A DNA stretch of 64,000 bases from Sorghum bicolor (Eukaryota > Streptophyta > Magnoliopsida > Poales > Poaceae): NCBI RefSeq assembly GCF_000003195.3, contig NC_012874.2, positions 4,309,001-4,373,000 on the forward strand, read 5' to 3'. Made by a program: the position numbers and the translations under genes. Under the pieces are notes generated by a model. That model saw nothing but the letters and a program-made list of their open reading frames with translations, was not told where the DNA came from and made no database searches. Positions 10,816-22,362 of this stretch are shown piece by piece; the first letter of the stretch is position 1; every line of letters begins with the position of its first letter.

Positions 10816-12484
10816 ATACTTCGATGATGCACAAGTTCCCAATTTGTATGTGAACTCAAATAAAATGTAGATAAAACGTCTGGACTGACAATGACTCTTG
10901 CAGCGGTGGGAATTGCCGTTTGGCTTGGCCTGCTGTGTGCCGGCCGACTGACCTTGGTGGCCTTGGGTTAATTGATCTGCGAGTTGCTGGTTATGCGCTA
11001 AGGCTCTGATGGGAGTGGCTATCTCGTTCCGAGCCACGACGCTGCTGGGCGTCGCTGCCGTCGCGAACAGAGCCGTGCGTCGCCGCGATGTGCGCAGCCA
11101 GCATCACTGTGGCGGTTGGCGACGACGCATCGGTGCGCATGTGGACTAACTGCTGGGCTTCGGTCGGGCCACTACATAGGTTTGCGCCATCCCTTTTCGC
11201 GGCGACGTCGCGTGCTGGGAGGAAGCGAACGCTAAGGGAAGCCGTCCTCGACAACCAATGGGCACGCGATGTCTCTGGTGCTTTGACTGTACAGGTCCTG
11301 CGTGAATACCTGGAGGTTTGGGAAATCCTACGCTCGGTTCAGCTCCAGGTTCATTAGCCAGATCACTTCATCTGGAAGTGGTCCGCGGACGGCACGTACT
11401 CGGCTTCATCGGCATATCGTGCATTCTTTGCCGGTTCCACCAGGTTGCTCGGCGCCAGGGAGCTCTGGCAGACCAAGGCGCCACCAAAGATTAAGATGTT
11501 CTTCTAGCTAGCCCTACACCGGAGGCTCTGGACCGCCGAGCGACGCAAGTGCCATGGTCTGCAAATCAATGACGCCTGTGCGCTCTGCGATCAGCACGCC
11601 GAGACAGTGAGCCATCTGTTTTTGGCTTGTATTTTCGCTCGCCAGGTTTGGTTCGGCGTCCTTGACTGTCTTCAAATGGTCGACTTGATGCCATCCGGTG
11701 ACCACGAGCTAGGTGATTGGTGGATCGATCTGCGAAAGCGGCTTGACGTGGACTCACGAGCGTTGTTCGACAGCCTGCTACTTTTAATTTCTTGGAGGCT
11801 ATGGAAGGAACGCAACGCGAGGGTATTTGGGTGCGTACCGTCTTCTGTGCACGACGTCGTCGCCGCGATCACCGCTGAGGGTGAGGAGTGGGCGTCCGCA
11901 GGCTATGCGCCGCTGCTGGCTCTGCAAGCACTACAAGAAATCTAGGCTTCTATGACGACTACCAGATGACATAACACCTATCTGTCATAAACACAGGCTG
12001 TTTATGACAACTGTTTAGTGGATGATAAAAGTTTATGATCAAACTGTGTCTTCGTCATAAACAACGTCATAGCATCTAGCTGCATGGGATTTATGACGAT
12101 AGATTGTGACAATAGTTAGTTGTCATAAAATATAAATTTATTATAATTATTTTTAAAATATCTTGTTATCCCACATGGCCATTGGTGCACACTATCATAT
12201 GTCCTAGGTGAATTATTTCCGTCCTAGTTAACTCCTAGTCCCACATAGGATTGGAGGAAGAAAATTTCAAAAAAAACACCAAAAAATTAGTATTTGTGAT
12301 GATAGATTGTAACAATAATTGATCATTATAAATATAAATCTATTATAATTATTTTTAAAATATTATGTTATCCTATTTAGTCGTTGGTGCACACTACCGT
12401 ATGCCTTAGAGCCCCATCCAGGATTGGATGAAAAAAAATCAAAAAAACACTGGATAAAAAATAAAAAAAAACACCTAAATGTCG

Positions 12485-12547
12485 GCAGCGACAGGGTTTG
12501 AACCTGGGACCTGCGAACATTTCAACCTCAGCCAACTGCGCTAGCCC
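12485..12547 (-). other. tRNA-like A-box/B-box segment inside CACTA 1
   Basis: On the minus strand GGGGCTAGCGCAGTTGGCTGAGG resembles a polymerase III A-box region, and GGTTCAAACCC (12493-12503) resembles a B-box about 30 nt further on. The segment does not close into a full acceptor stem, so it is at best a tRNA-derived remnant (for example a SINE head). Confidence 0.4.
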
Positions 12548-12844
12548 CTGAAGACCAATACCTTTTTCTGCTAGAGGGGAGTGTTCGACACTTTTTGTAT
12601 TCTGTAGTCTGGATGCTGGCAAAGAGAGATCCCAAACTCGGCATCTCAGTCTGCTGACCACATTCGCAGCCATCAGGCTGCTGGCTGCAGGTCGACGCCC
12701 TTCTGCAAGACTCTGCGCCGGCCAAAATCGCATCCCTTTCTCCACAATAGACGCCGCCGGCTCGAGATCCACACTCCCAATTTTATTTTCAGTTTTAGCT
12801 TTAGTTTTGTTTATTCATTTAATAGGTTTTTCAATATATATTTC

Positions 12845-14330
12845 TTGTTTATTCATGACTTTTGTAGCTGGGACCATCTAAGGTCCGGTCAAAGTATTTT
12901 TTCTGAAAATCCAATGTTTGACTTGGTCAAACTGGGTCAAACTAGCCAATAAAAGACCTCAAATAAAAAACTTTTGAATACAAAGGAGTTAGAACTCACC
13001 AAGGTCTACCTTTGATACATAGTACAATTTTGCATTTAGAAAAGTTCTAGTAAACTCTAGTCACATTTTTCAAAAACCCAAGGCGTGACTTGGTCAAACC
13101 TGGTCAAACAAGGCACTAAATGACCTCAAATGAAAATCTTTTGAATACAAGGTAGTTAGAGCTCATCAAGATACACATTTCATACATAGGACATTTTTGC
13201 ATTTGAGACAGTATTTGTAAACTCTAGCCACAGTCTTGAATCACACATAGACTTTATGAAACCATATGCGGGACTTGTGGATTTAGAACTGCACTTTCAT
13301 AACGCTTTGTCAAATGCAAAAATATCCTATGTATCAAATGTAGATCTTGATGAGTGGAACAAACTTGCTATTCATGACTTTTCGAGTTGGGGCCGTCTAG
13401 GGTCCCGAAAACGTGAGTATAGCCGTGAAAATTTGAAATTTCAAAATTTGAGTGGTCCAAATCCTCTCAGATGAAAAGTTGACCATTACACCAAATGTGT
13501 GTCTTGATGATCTGGACAAACTTTGTATTCATGACTTTTGTAGGTGGGACCATCTAGGGTCCGGTCAAAGTGTTTTTTCTAAAAAATCCAATGTTTGACT
13601 TGGTCAAACTAGGTCAAACTAGCCAATAAAAGACCTCAAATGAAAAACTTTTGAATACAAAGAAGTTAGACCTCACCAAGGTCTACCTTTGATACATAGT
13701 ACAATTTTGTATTTGGAAAAGTTCTAGTAAACTCTAGTCACATTTTTTGAAAACCCAAGGCGTGACTTGGTCAAACCTGGTCAAACAAGGCACTAAATGA
13801 CCTCAAATGAAAATATTTTGAATACAAGGTAGCTAGAGCTCATCAAGATACACATTCCATACACAGGACATTTTTGCATTTGAGAAAGTGTTTGTAAACT
13901 CTAGCCATAGTCTTGAATCACACATAGACTTTATGAAACTATATGCGGAACCTGTGGATTTAGAACTACACTTTCATAATGCTTTGTCAAATGCAAAAAT
14001 GTCCTATGTATTAAATGTAGATCTTGATGAGTGGAACAAACTTGCTATTCATGACTTTTCGAGTTGGGGCCGTCTAGGGTCCCGAAAACGTGAGTATAGC
14101 CGTGAAAATTTGAAATTTCAAAATTTGAGTGGTCCAAATCCTCTCAGATGAAAAGTTGACCATTACACCAAATGTGTATCTTGATGATCTAGATAAACTT
14201 TGTATTCATGACTTTTGTAGCTGGGACCATATAGGGTCCGGTCAAAGTGTTTTTTTCTAAAAAATCCAATGTTTGACTTGGTCAAACTAGGTCAAACTAG
14301 CCAATAAAAGACCTCAAATGAAAAATAAAG
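12845..14330. repeat. 676-bp tandem repeat in CACTA 1 (about 2.2 copies)
   Basis: Blocks beginning CATGACTTTTGTAG.TGGGACCAT recur near 12854, 13531 and 14207, giving a period of about 676 bp. Each unit contains TTTGACTTGGTCAAACT and CTTTTGAATACAA motifs. Each full unit also contains a parallel reading frame (13256-13474; 13888-14151) sharing ..DLELHFHNALSNAK.SYV.. and ..LAIHDFSSWGRLGSRKREY... The frames are probably by-products of the repeat, not genes. Confidence 0.85.
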
Positions 14331-14639
14331 GACTCAAAATATATTGTTATGTCGATTTCAAGAATTTTCTAACTAAATTTAGTTATTATTATAATTATCT
14401 GTTGAATTACCATATAATAAATGTGATAATATCCAAAATTGTTTAGAAAAATCTACATACTTGCATGTCAACGTGATTTTAGTGTATAATAATCCCATAA
14501 AAATTCAAATGATTTTAACAAAAGGGGTAAATTCATGTAAAAACTGTGATTTGTATAAGGATCATATATTATTTTTTGTGTTCTAGAACTAATTAAATCT
14601 ATTTCTACAAAAAAAATAAAAAAACAAACAACCCAACAA

Positions 14640-15300
14640 CATAATGAGAGGTCGGCCCAATTGTGTTTGGCCCATGATCTTATGGCCGTTGATTTGCGAT
14701 CGGACGGCAAGCAATACTCTCACGCCGTATAAATATATGACAAACCTTAGCACTCACTCCCTCCCACCCCTCACCAGCCGCCCCCAACGCACTCTGTCAC
14801 GAGTGCTTCCTCCTCACCCACCCCGTGATGAACCTCCCTCTATCATCTCCCTCCCTCACTCCCCATGCGCCTCTTCCTCCTCTCCCCTCCCTCCCTCTCT
14901 CAGGCAGGCGTTGGCGAGGCCGTAGCACGAGGTGCATGCGCAGCGAGGCTGGGCGGCGCCTAATCCCACGCGAGGCCGCCTCCAGCAGTGGCGCCGTCGT
15001 GTGCGCGGCGAGGCAGAGCGGTGCCCACTCCCGTGCGGGGCCTCCTCTAGCAACGACGGCCTGACCCTCCTCCAGTGCGCGACCCTCCTCCGGATGACCG
15101 GATCCGGTCGAGCGCGGGCCGTGGTGAGCGCGCGACCCCCAGCAGCGGCGCCCACTCTAGATCCGATCGAGCGCAGGCCGTGGTGGCGCTCCTCCTCCAG
15201 CAACACCGGCGGCAACGGATCTGGCCAGGGCACGGGCCATGGCGGTGCTCCTCCTCCTCCAGCAACACCGGCGACCAGGATTTCCTGTTGAGGTATTGCT
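14640..15300 (+). other. Promoter-like and exon-like GC-rich block in CACTA 1
   Basis: A TATA-like GTATAAATATATG lies near 14727, followed by C-rich sequence and a GC-rich block to about 15290. The composition then switches abruptly to T-rich, intron-like sequence (15291-15700). Both strands are open but no domain is recognisable. It may be the transcribed part of the transposon or a captured gene 5' end. Confidence 0.35.
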
Positions 15301-16885
15301 TTTTTTTCTTTAATTTTTATTAGCAGCATGTTGTTTTGAACAATATTCAAGAACTTTAATTTTCTTTTGTGCCTTTGCCAAATCAAGACTGTTGTACATC
15401 TTTGATTGTCTATCACTCTGCCTATTTCAAATTATTTGTTGGATTATTTATATGTTTTTATTACTGCAGAGTTAGATATTGTTTAATTGTGACTAGAAAA
15501 GAGCCATTTGATTGATTTATCTAAATACTCTATTTTTTGTGTGCATATATCATGCCTCTCTTTAGTTTGTACTGTTGCCTATACAACTGCCTACTCAACT
15601 CCATCTAAATTCTGTTGTTTGTTTATTTGTTTGTCTCCAAGTCCAAATAAAATAGATTTTTTATTTACTAGCAACTGAAAACGTGCACGTTTTGATGGCA
15701 GGAATCAGGTGGCTGAACCTAGAATTTGATGTATGGTGTTAGTGTTGTTGAACTTGGAGGCTATGATCACTTTTGGTACTTGGGAACTTGGCGTACTTGG
15801 TGCTTAGCTACTGTTGGTGGCTGCAATGTTTTTGCGATGGCTTCTGGTTGCTTCCAGGTTGGAGTATTTTGGTGCTACCGATTGCTGGCTGCAGTATTTT
15901 TGCATCGGTTGTTGGAATGCTAGAGTTTTTTGGCTCGGGTTGTTGATGGCTGCTGGAAGATGCACGCTGAAACTTGGCACTGGCTACTTGGTGGAATTTT
16001 TGGTGCTGGAACTTGGCACTAAGCTGTAGAAACTTCCTTTTAGTTGGCTGGAGGTGTGGAACTAGATTAATTGGCTGGAACTTGTTTAGTTGGCCAGATC
16101 ATTTTCTATTCATGTTTTTTTTTTTACTTTTGTATGGAAACATGTAAGAAAATGTATTCTGGAACATACTTTGTATGGGCTAGAAAATTAGTTATGGTTG
16201 GAACCTAATATAATATAATTATGCAATTGGTTGTGGTTTATATGCTACAATTAAATTTTTGATTGGGCTAGCTCACAATGGGCTTGAATTTTTGGGCTAT
16301 AATGACAAAAAAATCCAATTTGTAGTTGGGCCAAAAAAACATTTGGGCCAATTGGGCTGATTGTAATTCAAAATTAAAAAAGCCCATGCTATATGGGCCG
16401 ATTGTAATTTGCCACGTCATCTGCCATGTCATTTGCCACGTCACTTGGCATGTCACATGTGCCATATCATCATACATGTTATTATTTGGTTCATTTTGTT
16501 ATGACGAATGTAGTCTCGTCATTGCATCTATGACAAGAGAATTATCGTCACTGTATTAATGACGATGTTCTCTGGTGGTCATAGAAGTTCTTTAGTGACC
16601 CACCTTCTGTGACGACATGCACTTTGTCACTGTAGGCTGGCAGTGACAGAAAAATGACTGTTATCGTCATAATCAGATTGTCACAGAAGCCCAGAATTCC
16701 TGTAGTGAAGTACTCTGGTCGCAAAATCAGGGTCATATGTAATCAGTTTCCTGCATTCCAGTAGCAGTAGGTCTTCCTGGTGGGTGTTAGGCTGCTCGCC
16801 TACGCCTTGTTCGTGTTGGGCTTGTGTACCTTGTTGCTCTTTCTTTTAATAAAAAACGGGCATAAACCCGATCGTGAAAAAAAAA

Positions 16886-18086
16886 CAGATTGATTGAAGA
16901 CGTTTTTGGTCAGACTAGTACCTTTTGGCCACATCATTGATGTTCTATGCATGCCTCTTGTCCATGTGTTGACAGGTAAAATATGACTAGGAGAATGGAA
17001 GATGGACTCAGAAAATTAATAAATGCGATAAAAGAAGAGTTAAATTTGGCCAAATTTGCAAATATCCAGGAAAAACTGGCCCAGGCCAGTTTTGGAACCG
17101 GCCCTAGCCGTAACAGTCCAAGGCCAAATCGATGTTTTTCTGTTGGAACCCTTTTGATCGATCAGTGTGAAACGGCAATGGGGAATATGCGTTGCGTGCG
17201 AGCGCAAAAGGAGGTTGCAGGCCACGGCGGAGAAGGGTCGGTGGACGACCTCCAGATGCGACAGGGTAGGGTAGGACCGGCGACCGTGTCGAGGCTCCCC
17301 TGCGGCAGCCTTGGGCTCGCTGAACCGGTGGAAGATGGCCGGCAATGCAGGTGGGCGTGGAACGTGTGGGCCTACATGTCGCGTGGGTGCGAGCGCAAAG
17401 GAGAGAGAGGCATGGGAGGAAGAAAGTAGCCAGATTTATTGCGCCAACAGATATAGATAGTGGGAGAAAAAATTTATGAGACAATAGGTAGTCTGATAAG
17501 TAGTTTAATGAAGTGCGTTTTTGGCCTTCACTACCTGTCTAAGTAGCCTACTAGAGATGCTCTCATTAATTAGACACTTTCCTGGCTGCTTTCAAATACA
17601 CGAGGCTACTATTATGAACGCTTCCATGAAGAAAGGTCGTTTGGGAAAAGAAGTGTTTGCTTGGTGAAACATCTCCACGAAGCCTAACTCAAGATTCCAC
17701 TGAATTCCAAGAAAAAAACAATAGGTGACACTAGAGATACATTGGAAGAAAAGATGACAGCAGTTTCTTGCAGACCATCCAAACATTGGACACAGTCATA
17801 ACCTTCCTCCAGAATGTACAGTTTGTTACTGAAGAACAACAAACCTATGCTGAATATATCATTCTGAAATCCTGGAATTCATTCCTTAGAATAGGCAAAA
17901 ATGAGGATACAACATTCCTTACATGTGAAAGAATCTATATATGACTGCATATATATACCACCTTTTAGTGAGGTATATATAGTACGAATTTAAACACACA
18001 TCCACATAGTTGTTAAAGGAAAAAGAAACACAGATCCACACATCAAAGCATTCAACAGATAGGTGAGGCGCTGAGGAAACTAAATT
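16886..18086. other. Intergenic and probable O-methyltransferase 3' UTR
   Basis: Between the LINE A-tail and the methyltransferase stop codon I recognise no gene. A 148-codon plus-strand frame at 16983-17429 (..MEDGLRKLINAIKEELNLA..) overlaps an antisense frame and has no family match I know. The stretch just below 18086 (to roughly 17850) is expected to hold the methyltransferase 3' UTR. Confidence 0.4.
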
Positions 18087-19302
18087 TCAGGGGTAGAGCT
18101 CGATGATTGATCGAACACCTAAAACTGGTATGATCTTGTAGTCACTGAAACCAGCTTCAAAGATAATTTTCCTCCATTCTTGCTCATCTCTCTCAGTGCC
18201 ATTGACAATCATAAAGAAGATATCAGACATGACCTGTGTCTCTCTATTCTTAAGATTTGGAGGCCCTGCACCAACCACGGTATCTACTATGATCACCTTG
18301 CCGCCTGCATCTCGTGGTGGTATAGCTTTCTTGCAGTTCCTTAGTATTGTGACACACTCAGTGTCACTCCAATCGTGCATAATCCACTGAAATAAGAAAT
18401 CAAGAGACAGTGTGATTCCTGGTTAGTGCTTCCTAGCTTAACATTAAAAAAATCAGAGATACTAGAAGTAGAAGATATATATATACCTTGAGGAAGACTG
18501 CATTCGCTGGTGGAATGGCCTCAAACATGTCACCAGCAACGAAACTGAGCCCGGCGCAAGCAGGAGCAGTGGCGACGACGTGTGCAAGATCCATCACGGT
18601 GCACTGTATGCCAGGGAACGCCACTGAGATGGCCTGCGCCGCCGCGCCATGGCCCCCGCCGACGTCGACCAGGGAGCTGATCCCCTGGAAGACGACGCCA
18701 CCGCACTCCCTGATGGCGATGTCCATGAGGAAGCTGGTGTCCGCGACCATGCCAGCGTTGAAGAGCTGGCTCATGGACGGGTCGTGGCCGACGACGTCCC
18801 ACACGTTCTTCCCATGGGACAGCTCGAAGAGCGGCAGGTCTGCCGCCGGCAGCTCGTGCTCGAACCACGTGCCAAGGTCAAGGAACGGGGACACGAAGAC
18901 GTTGTCAAGGATCAGGCTCAGAGTTGGAGTCAGGTTCTGTGACGAGCCGACGAGAAGTCGAGACGCCGGAGTGAGGCCGTAGACGTGGTCACCACCGTCG
19001 TCGTCGTCGTCGTCGTCAGACGAGGTCTTGGCGGCGATGCTGAAGATGCCGGCGACTGTGAGGACGCGCATGAGCCTGCGCAGGCATGGTGTCTTGGACG
19101 GGTGGAGCGCGGCCTTGGTGGCTATCTGGGTGAGAGTGGCAGTGCCGCCATGGCAATGGATGGCGTCGGCGATGCCGAGCTGCAACGCGGACTTGAACGC
19201 CATGGACTTGATGAAGGCGAATGTGCTGTGCCAGAGCTCGAGCTGAGCGTCGAGCAAGCCTTGCTGATCGGTGCATTGTTGTTGCTCCGTGATGGACCCC
19301 AT
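18087..19302 (-). CDS. COMT-type O-methyltransferase (ZRP4-like), complete
   Basis: Two coding exons: 19302-18487 (ATG at 19302, 272 codons) and 18386-18087. The intron has GTATAT..CAG ends in phase 0. The protein has 371 residues, normal for the family. It opens with a dimerisation-type helical part (LLDAQLELWHSTFAFIKSMA). The SAM-binding motif LVDVGGGHGAA is at 211-221. The catalytic His lies in WIMHDWSD (H276), with acidic partners near D307 (VIIVDTVV) and E337. These enzymes move a methyl group from S-adenosylmethionine to a phenolic hydroxyl in the cytosol. The N-terminus resembles root-expressed maize ZRP4 and relatives. The substrate cannot be told from sequence. A seven-Asp tract (96-102) encoded by GAC/GAT-type triplets is unusual. 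TATA box and MITE lie upstream. Confidence 0.93.
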
Positions 19303-19397
19303 GGCGTAATGGTGTCGGTCGCTTTGTTATTAGCTTATTGTTAGCTATGTTGGATATATAGGAGGAATGTAGGCTACTAGCTAGGCTAGCTACATCT

Positions 19398-19408
19398 CTA
19401 TATATAGG
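19398..19408 (-). promoter_or_regulatory. TATA box of the O-methyltransferase
   Basis: On the minus strand CCTATATATAG sits about 96 bp upstream of the ATG, a spacing that leaves a 5' leader of roughly 60-70 nt. A second TATATA at about 19354-19362 is closer to the ATG and less likely. Confidence 0.6.
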
Positions 19409-19489
19409 CTTATGTTTGACAGTAGAGTAGAATTGTACTTTTGCCTTGATCTCTATTCATAGTCCAAAACATCTACCACCTGAATTGAG

Positions 19490-19680
19490 GGTAAAGTTTT
19501 CTTTGCCCTTCAGGGCATGTGCCCTCACTCTCCTACCCATTGGATTCGCTTTGAGAACTGTGCAAACACACATCTCAATGCGAATCTGCTTTGAGATGTG
19601 TGTTTGCACACTTTTCAATGCGAATCCAATGGGTGGGAGAGTGAGGGCATACGCCCTTAAGGGCAAAAAAACCGCGTTCT
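19490..19680. mobile_element. Mutator-like fold-back MITE, 191 bp, 9-bp target duplication
   Basis: TGAATTGAG occurs at 19481-19489 and again at 19681-19689, the 9-bp duplication typical of Mutator-like elements. The two halves are long inverted repeats (TTTGCCCTT.AGGGC, GCCCTCACTCTCC, CCCATTGGATTCGC, GTGTGCAAACACACATCTCA read inward from both ends), so transcripts would form a nearly continuous hairpin with arms of about 85 bp. It lies about 190 bp upstream of the methyltransferase ATG. Confidence 0.88.
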
Positions 19681-19689
19681 TGAATTGAG

Positions 19690-20864
19690 ACAAGAAGTGG
19701 ATTAGAACTACGAGAAAGTCTATCCACTTTTCGCTTTTCCCTACCTGGTGAGCAAGATATGGCAACTGGTGGCCCATCTGTGTCATCTCAACACCTAATA
19801 AACTGTACCATGAAAACCAGCTTAAGATGACACACTTCATTTGAGTTGATTCGTTTTTGTTAGCCCGCCGAATCCCATTTTCTTTCCCATTTCAAGTCTT
19901 TTCAATTGCAGTTTCAATTTGTAGAGGTGTCTATTTTTTTGGTAGAGGTGGCTGAATTGCTAGCCGCCTATATAGAGCCCACCATCAGCTTCGTCAACCA
20001 AATCAGCTGCTTCTGAAAATATATTTTAGAGACAAGCCGACAGTCTCTAAAGTACTATTTTCATAGGTGAGTCTAATTTAGAGGCGCCTCTGCAAACTAT
20101 CATGTAGTAGGCTTCTTTTTTTTCTCGTCGGGATATAACTGTATCCCCAGGAGAAGGCAAGGGGAGTTTCAACAACTTCCCAAAAATTACAAATCTATGG
20201 AGGGAGGTTTTTTTTGTTCTTGATTTCCTTTAAGAAGGAGACTATTGAGGGTACGTAAATGCAATTTGTAACATCTTTTTGAAGGTTTAGCACTAGATTA
20301 CTTGATTAATTAGGTCCTCCCTTTTCTCTCTCTTTGCATGCTTCAGACAACTATAAATGAAATTAGACAAAAGCCTTTGAAGGTCTTAGGTTGAATTTGG
20401 TAGGGGAATAAGATCCTACCCTTGTTTAGTGGTAATGTCTTGATTTTTATGGTCTATGAGTTAGTTTCCGAATAGTAATAGTTTGGATCCATGATTAGAT
20501 CTAGATCTAGAATTATTTTGTTAGTTAATTACTTTAGTTTGTTTTTGAAAGGCATTAAGTTTACATCAACAATGGGTTGAGTACTAATTAATTTTGTCAA
20601 ATTTTCTTTCAGTGTGTTGATTACAATGATAGAGTAAAAATTAATGTATTATTCATGTAATAAATTATAAAAGCGAAAATAAGAGAGCATTTATCCTAAC
20701 CGACCTTTTTGTCATCTATACTTACTGTAGCATCAGCAGACACAGCAGGTAGGACACGAGTCGATCAGCTTAACTGTAGCAGCAGCAGCTAGATATGGTG
20801 GGTGACCGGTGGCCCATCAGTGTCAGTGTCACCTCAGCTAACCATACGTACCATGGAAATGAGC
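19690..20864. other. Intergenic, with a copy of upstream sequence
   Basis: No gene seen. A block at 19750-19825 (..GATATGG..TGGTGGCCCATC.GTGTCA..GTACCATG.AAA..AGCTTA) recurs in the same orientation at 20793-20867, an approximately 1-kb-spaced duplication. The rest is AT-rich. Confidence 0.5.
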
Positions 20865-20867
20865 TTA

Positions 20868-21200
20868 GACCCTGTTTAGATTGGAGATGAAAATTTTTTA
20901 ATGTCACATCGGATATGTTGGAAGAATGTCAGGAGGGGTTTTTAAAAACTAATAAAAAAACAAATTACATAGCTCGTCAGAAAACTACAAGACAAATCTA
21001 TTAAGCATAATTAATCTATCATTAGCACATGTGAGTTACTGTAGCACTTAAGGCTAATCATAGAGTAACTAGGTTTAAAAGATTCGTCTCAAACTGTGTA
21101 ATTAGTTTATTTTTTTATGTACATTTAATGTTTCATGCATGTGTCCAAAGATTTGATGGGATGGATGAAAAAATTTTGGGTAGCAAAACTAAACAGGGCC
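20868..21200. mobile_element. Tourist-like (PIF/Harbinger) MITE, 333 bp
   Basis: Ends GACCCTGTTTAG / CTAAACAGGGCC, flanked by TTA (20865-20867 and 21201-21203). It is the same family as 8538-8871, inverted relative to it. Confidence 0.92.
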
Positions 21201-21203
21201 TTA

Positions 21204-22362
21204 AAGATCATATCACGCACTCGGTAGGTATTTCGTCTCTTCTTGGCCTAATCGGACCATGGATCATCAGATGGATGTCCAAAATATCGCACCAGTGAAC
21301 GAACCAAATCAATCGGTTTCGCATTCCAGTCACGTGTAAGTCGAGAAAGCAACATGAATGAATGTCCCCTGTTCTTATTTCAACCAAAAAAGAATGTCCC
21401 CTGTTCTGAGCAAGAGTCAACAAGGACAGTCGGACATGTCACAGCAGTGCCACTCATCACACAAAGTTCCCTACTCATGCTACTGTCACTCTATGATAGA
21501 ATCTATAACACGGCTCTGCACCCATTTGGCCATTTTTCACATGGGCGTGCACCTTCCATTTTCTGGATTTTGATCTTAGATCTTTGACAGATACGGCTCA
21601 GACTTCAGAAACATCAGGAACGTGTAACTCGAGAAAGCAACTCCTGTCCCTGCTCCCTGGAGGCAGTGGAATGGTTGAATACTTGGATTGCATTGGACGC
21701 AACACGTCCAAACTGAGTACTCTATATTGTGTCAAAACAAATATGTGACTTGCTTGAGTAAACGAATGTACGGCACTTCGTACTTCAGGTCAGTTTATAA
21801 AAAAATTGGAGTTTAAAACCATTGCAGAAAGCATGTAGATTTACATCTTATACAACTGTATCTCTGGAGCAGAAAATCTATTAGAGCAGGTAAGATGCAT
21901 GTAGTAGAGCTTAAAAACACAACGCAAACAGAAGTTAAGCACACACAAACATAATTTTTTAGCTAGGCCTTTCATAGTAGACTTAGTGTCCAAACATAAT
22001 TCTTTAGCAACACAACTCGATGCATGATACATCTTAGGTTAGGGTTGCAGGAACAGGAAAGTCTTCAGAAGACAATCTAGCTCAGTCCTGAACATCAAGG
22101 TTACAGCTACGCTTCAGAAGCTGGGGCGTGATTGTCGCTGGTTAGTTCTGAATTCTGATCCTACTTGCTACTACATCATTGCTTCAGGCCGTGATCATTA
22201 CAGGACGGGCCTAACCCTTTCACAAGTTCAGAGAAACCACCAATGCACCTTCATCTTCCAGCTCCCAAATGAAGTGCTCCGACCTCATCGTCTGCACGAT
22301 GACAAGGCCAAACAGCTTGGATTGTGATACCCTTCAAAACAGGCATTTCTTGGACCAGGGTG
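21204..22362. other. Intergenic and 3' UTR of the PHD gene
   Basis: No independent gene recognised. A motif CGTGTAA.TCGAGAAAGCAAC occurs at about 21333 and 21621. The part adjoining 22362 should be the 3' UTR of the minus-strand PHD gene. No clear polyadenylation signal was identified. Confidence 0.4.

Larger units (their letters stand above)
11929..16707. mobile_element. CACTA element 1, non-autonomous, 4.8 kb
   Basis: The left end CACTACAAGAAATCTAGGC and right end (reverse complement) CACTACAGGAATTCTGGGC form terminal inverted repeats. They are flanked by the 3-bp duplication AAG (11926-11928 and 16708-16710). Subterminal regions repeat GTCATAAA/TTTATGAC motifs on the left and GCCA(C/T)GTCA motifs at about 16410-16460. 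No transposase is recognisable. The interior holds a 676-bp tandem repeat and a GC-rich transcribed-looking block. It is inserted in the C-terminal end of the LINE. Confidence 0.95.
11085..16885 (+). mobile_element. LINE retrotransposon, 5'-truncated, split by CACTA element 1
   Basis: Positions 11085-11928 encode the end of a plant LINE ORF2. Visible are AASITVAVGDDASVRMW, WKWSADGTYSASSAYRAFF and CALCDQHAETVSHLFLAC, the last being the Cys/His zinc-binding region found after RT (zf-RVT), then WRLWKERNARVF. Stops near 11356 and 11507 break the frame. The reading passes across the CACTA insertion (ALQ | VLWSQ) to a TAA near 16741. A 3' UTR follows, ending in an A-run at 16877-16885. No target duplication was recognised. 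Confidence 0.8.

Noticed and set aside
12485..12547. Possible functional tRNA gene on the minus strand
   Set aside because: A-box and B-box are present, but acceptor and anticodon stems do not pair, so it is kept only as a tRNA-like remnant.
16983..17429. 148-codon frame starting MTRRMEDGLRKLINAIKEE
   Set aside because: It overlaps antisense frames of equal quality, matches no family known to me, and shows no splice or promoter context.
18488..19344. Long plus-strand frames opposite the O-methyltransferase
   Set aside because: Antisense shadows of a GC-rich exon whose minus-strand protein is clearly conserved.
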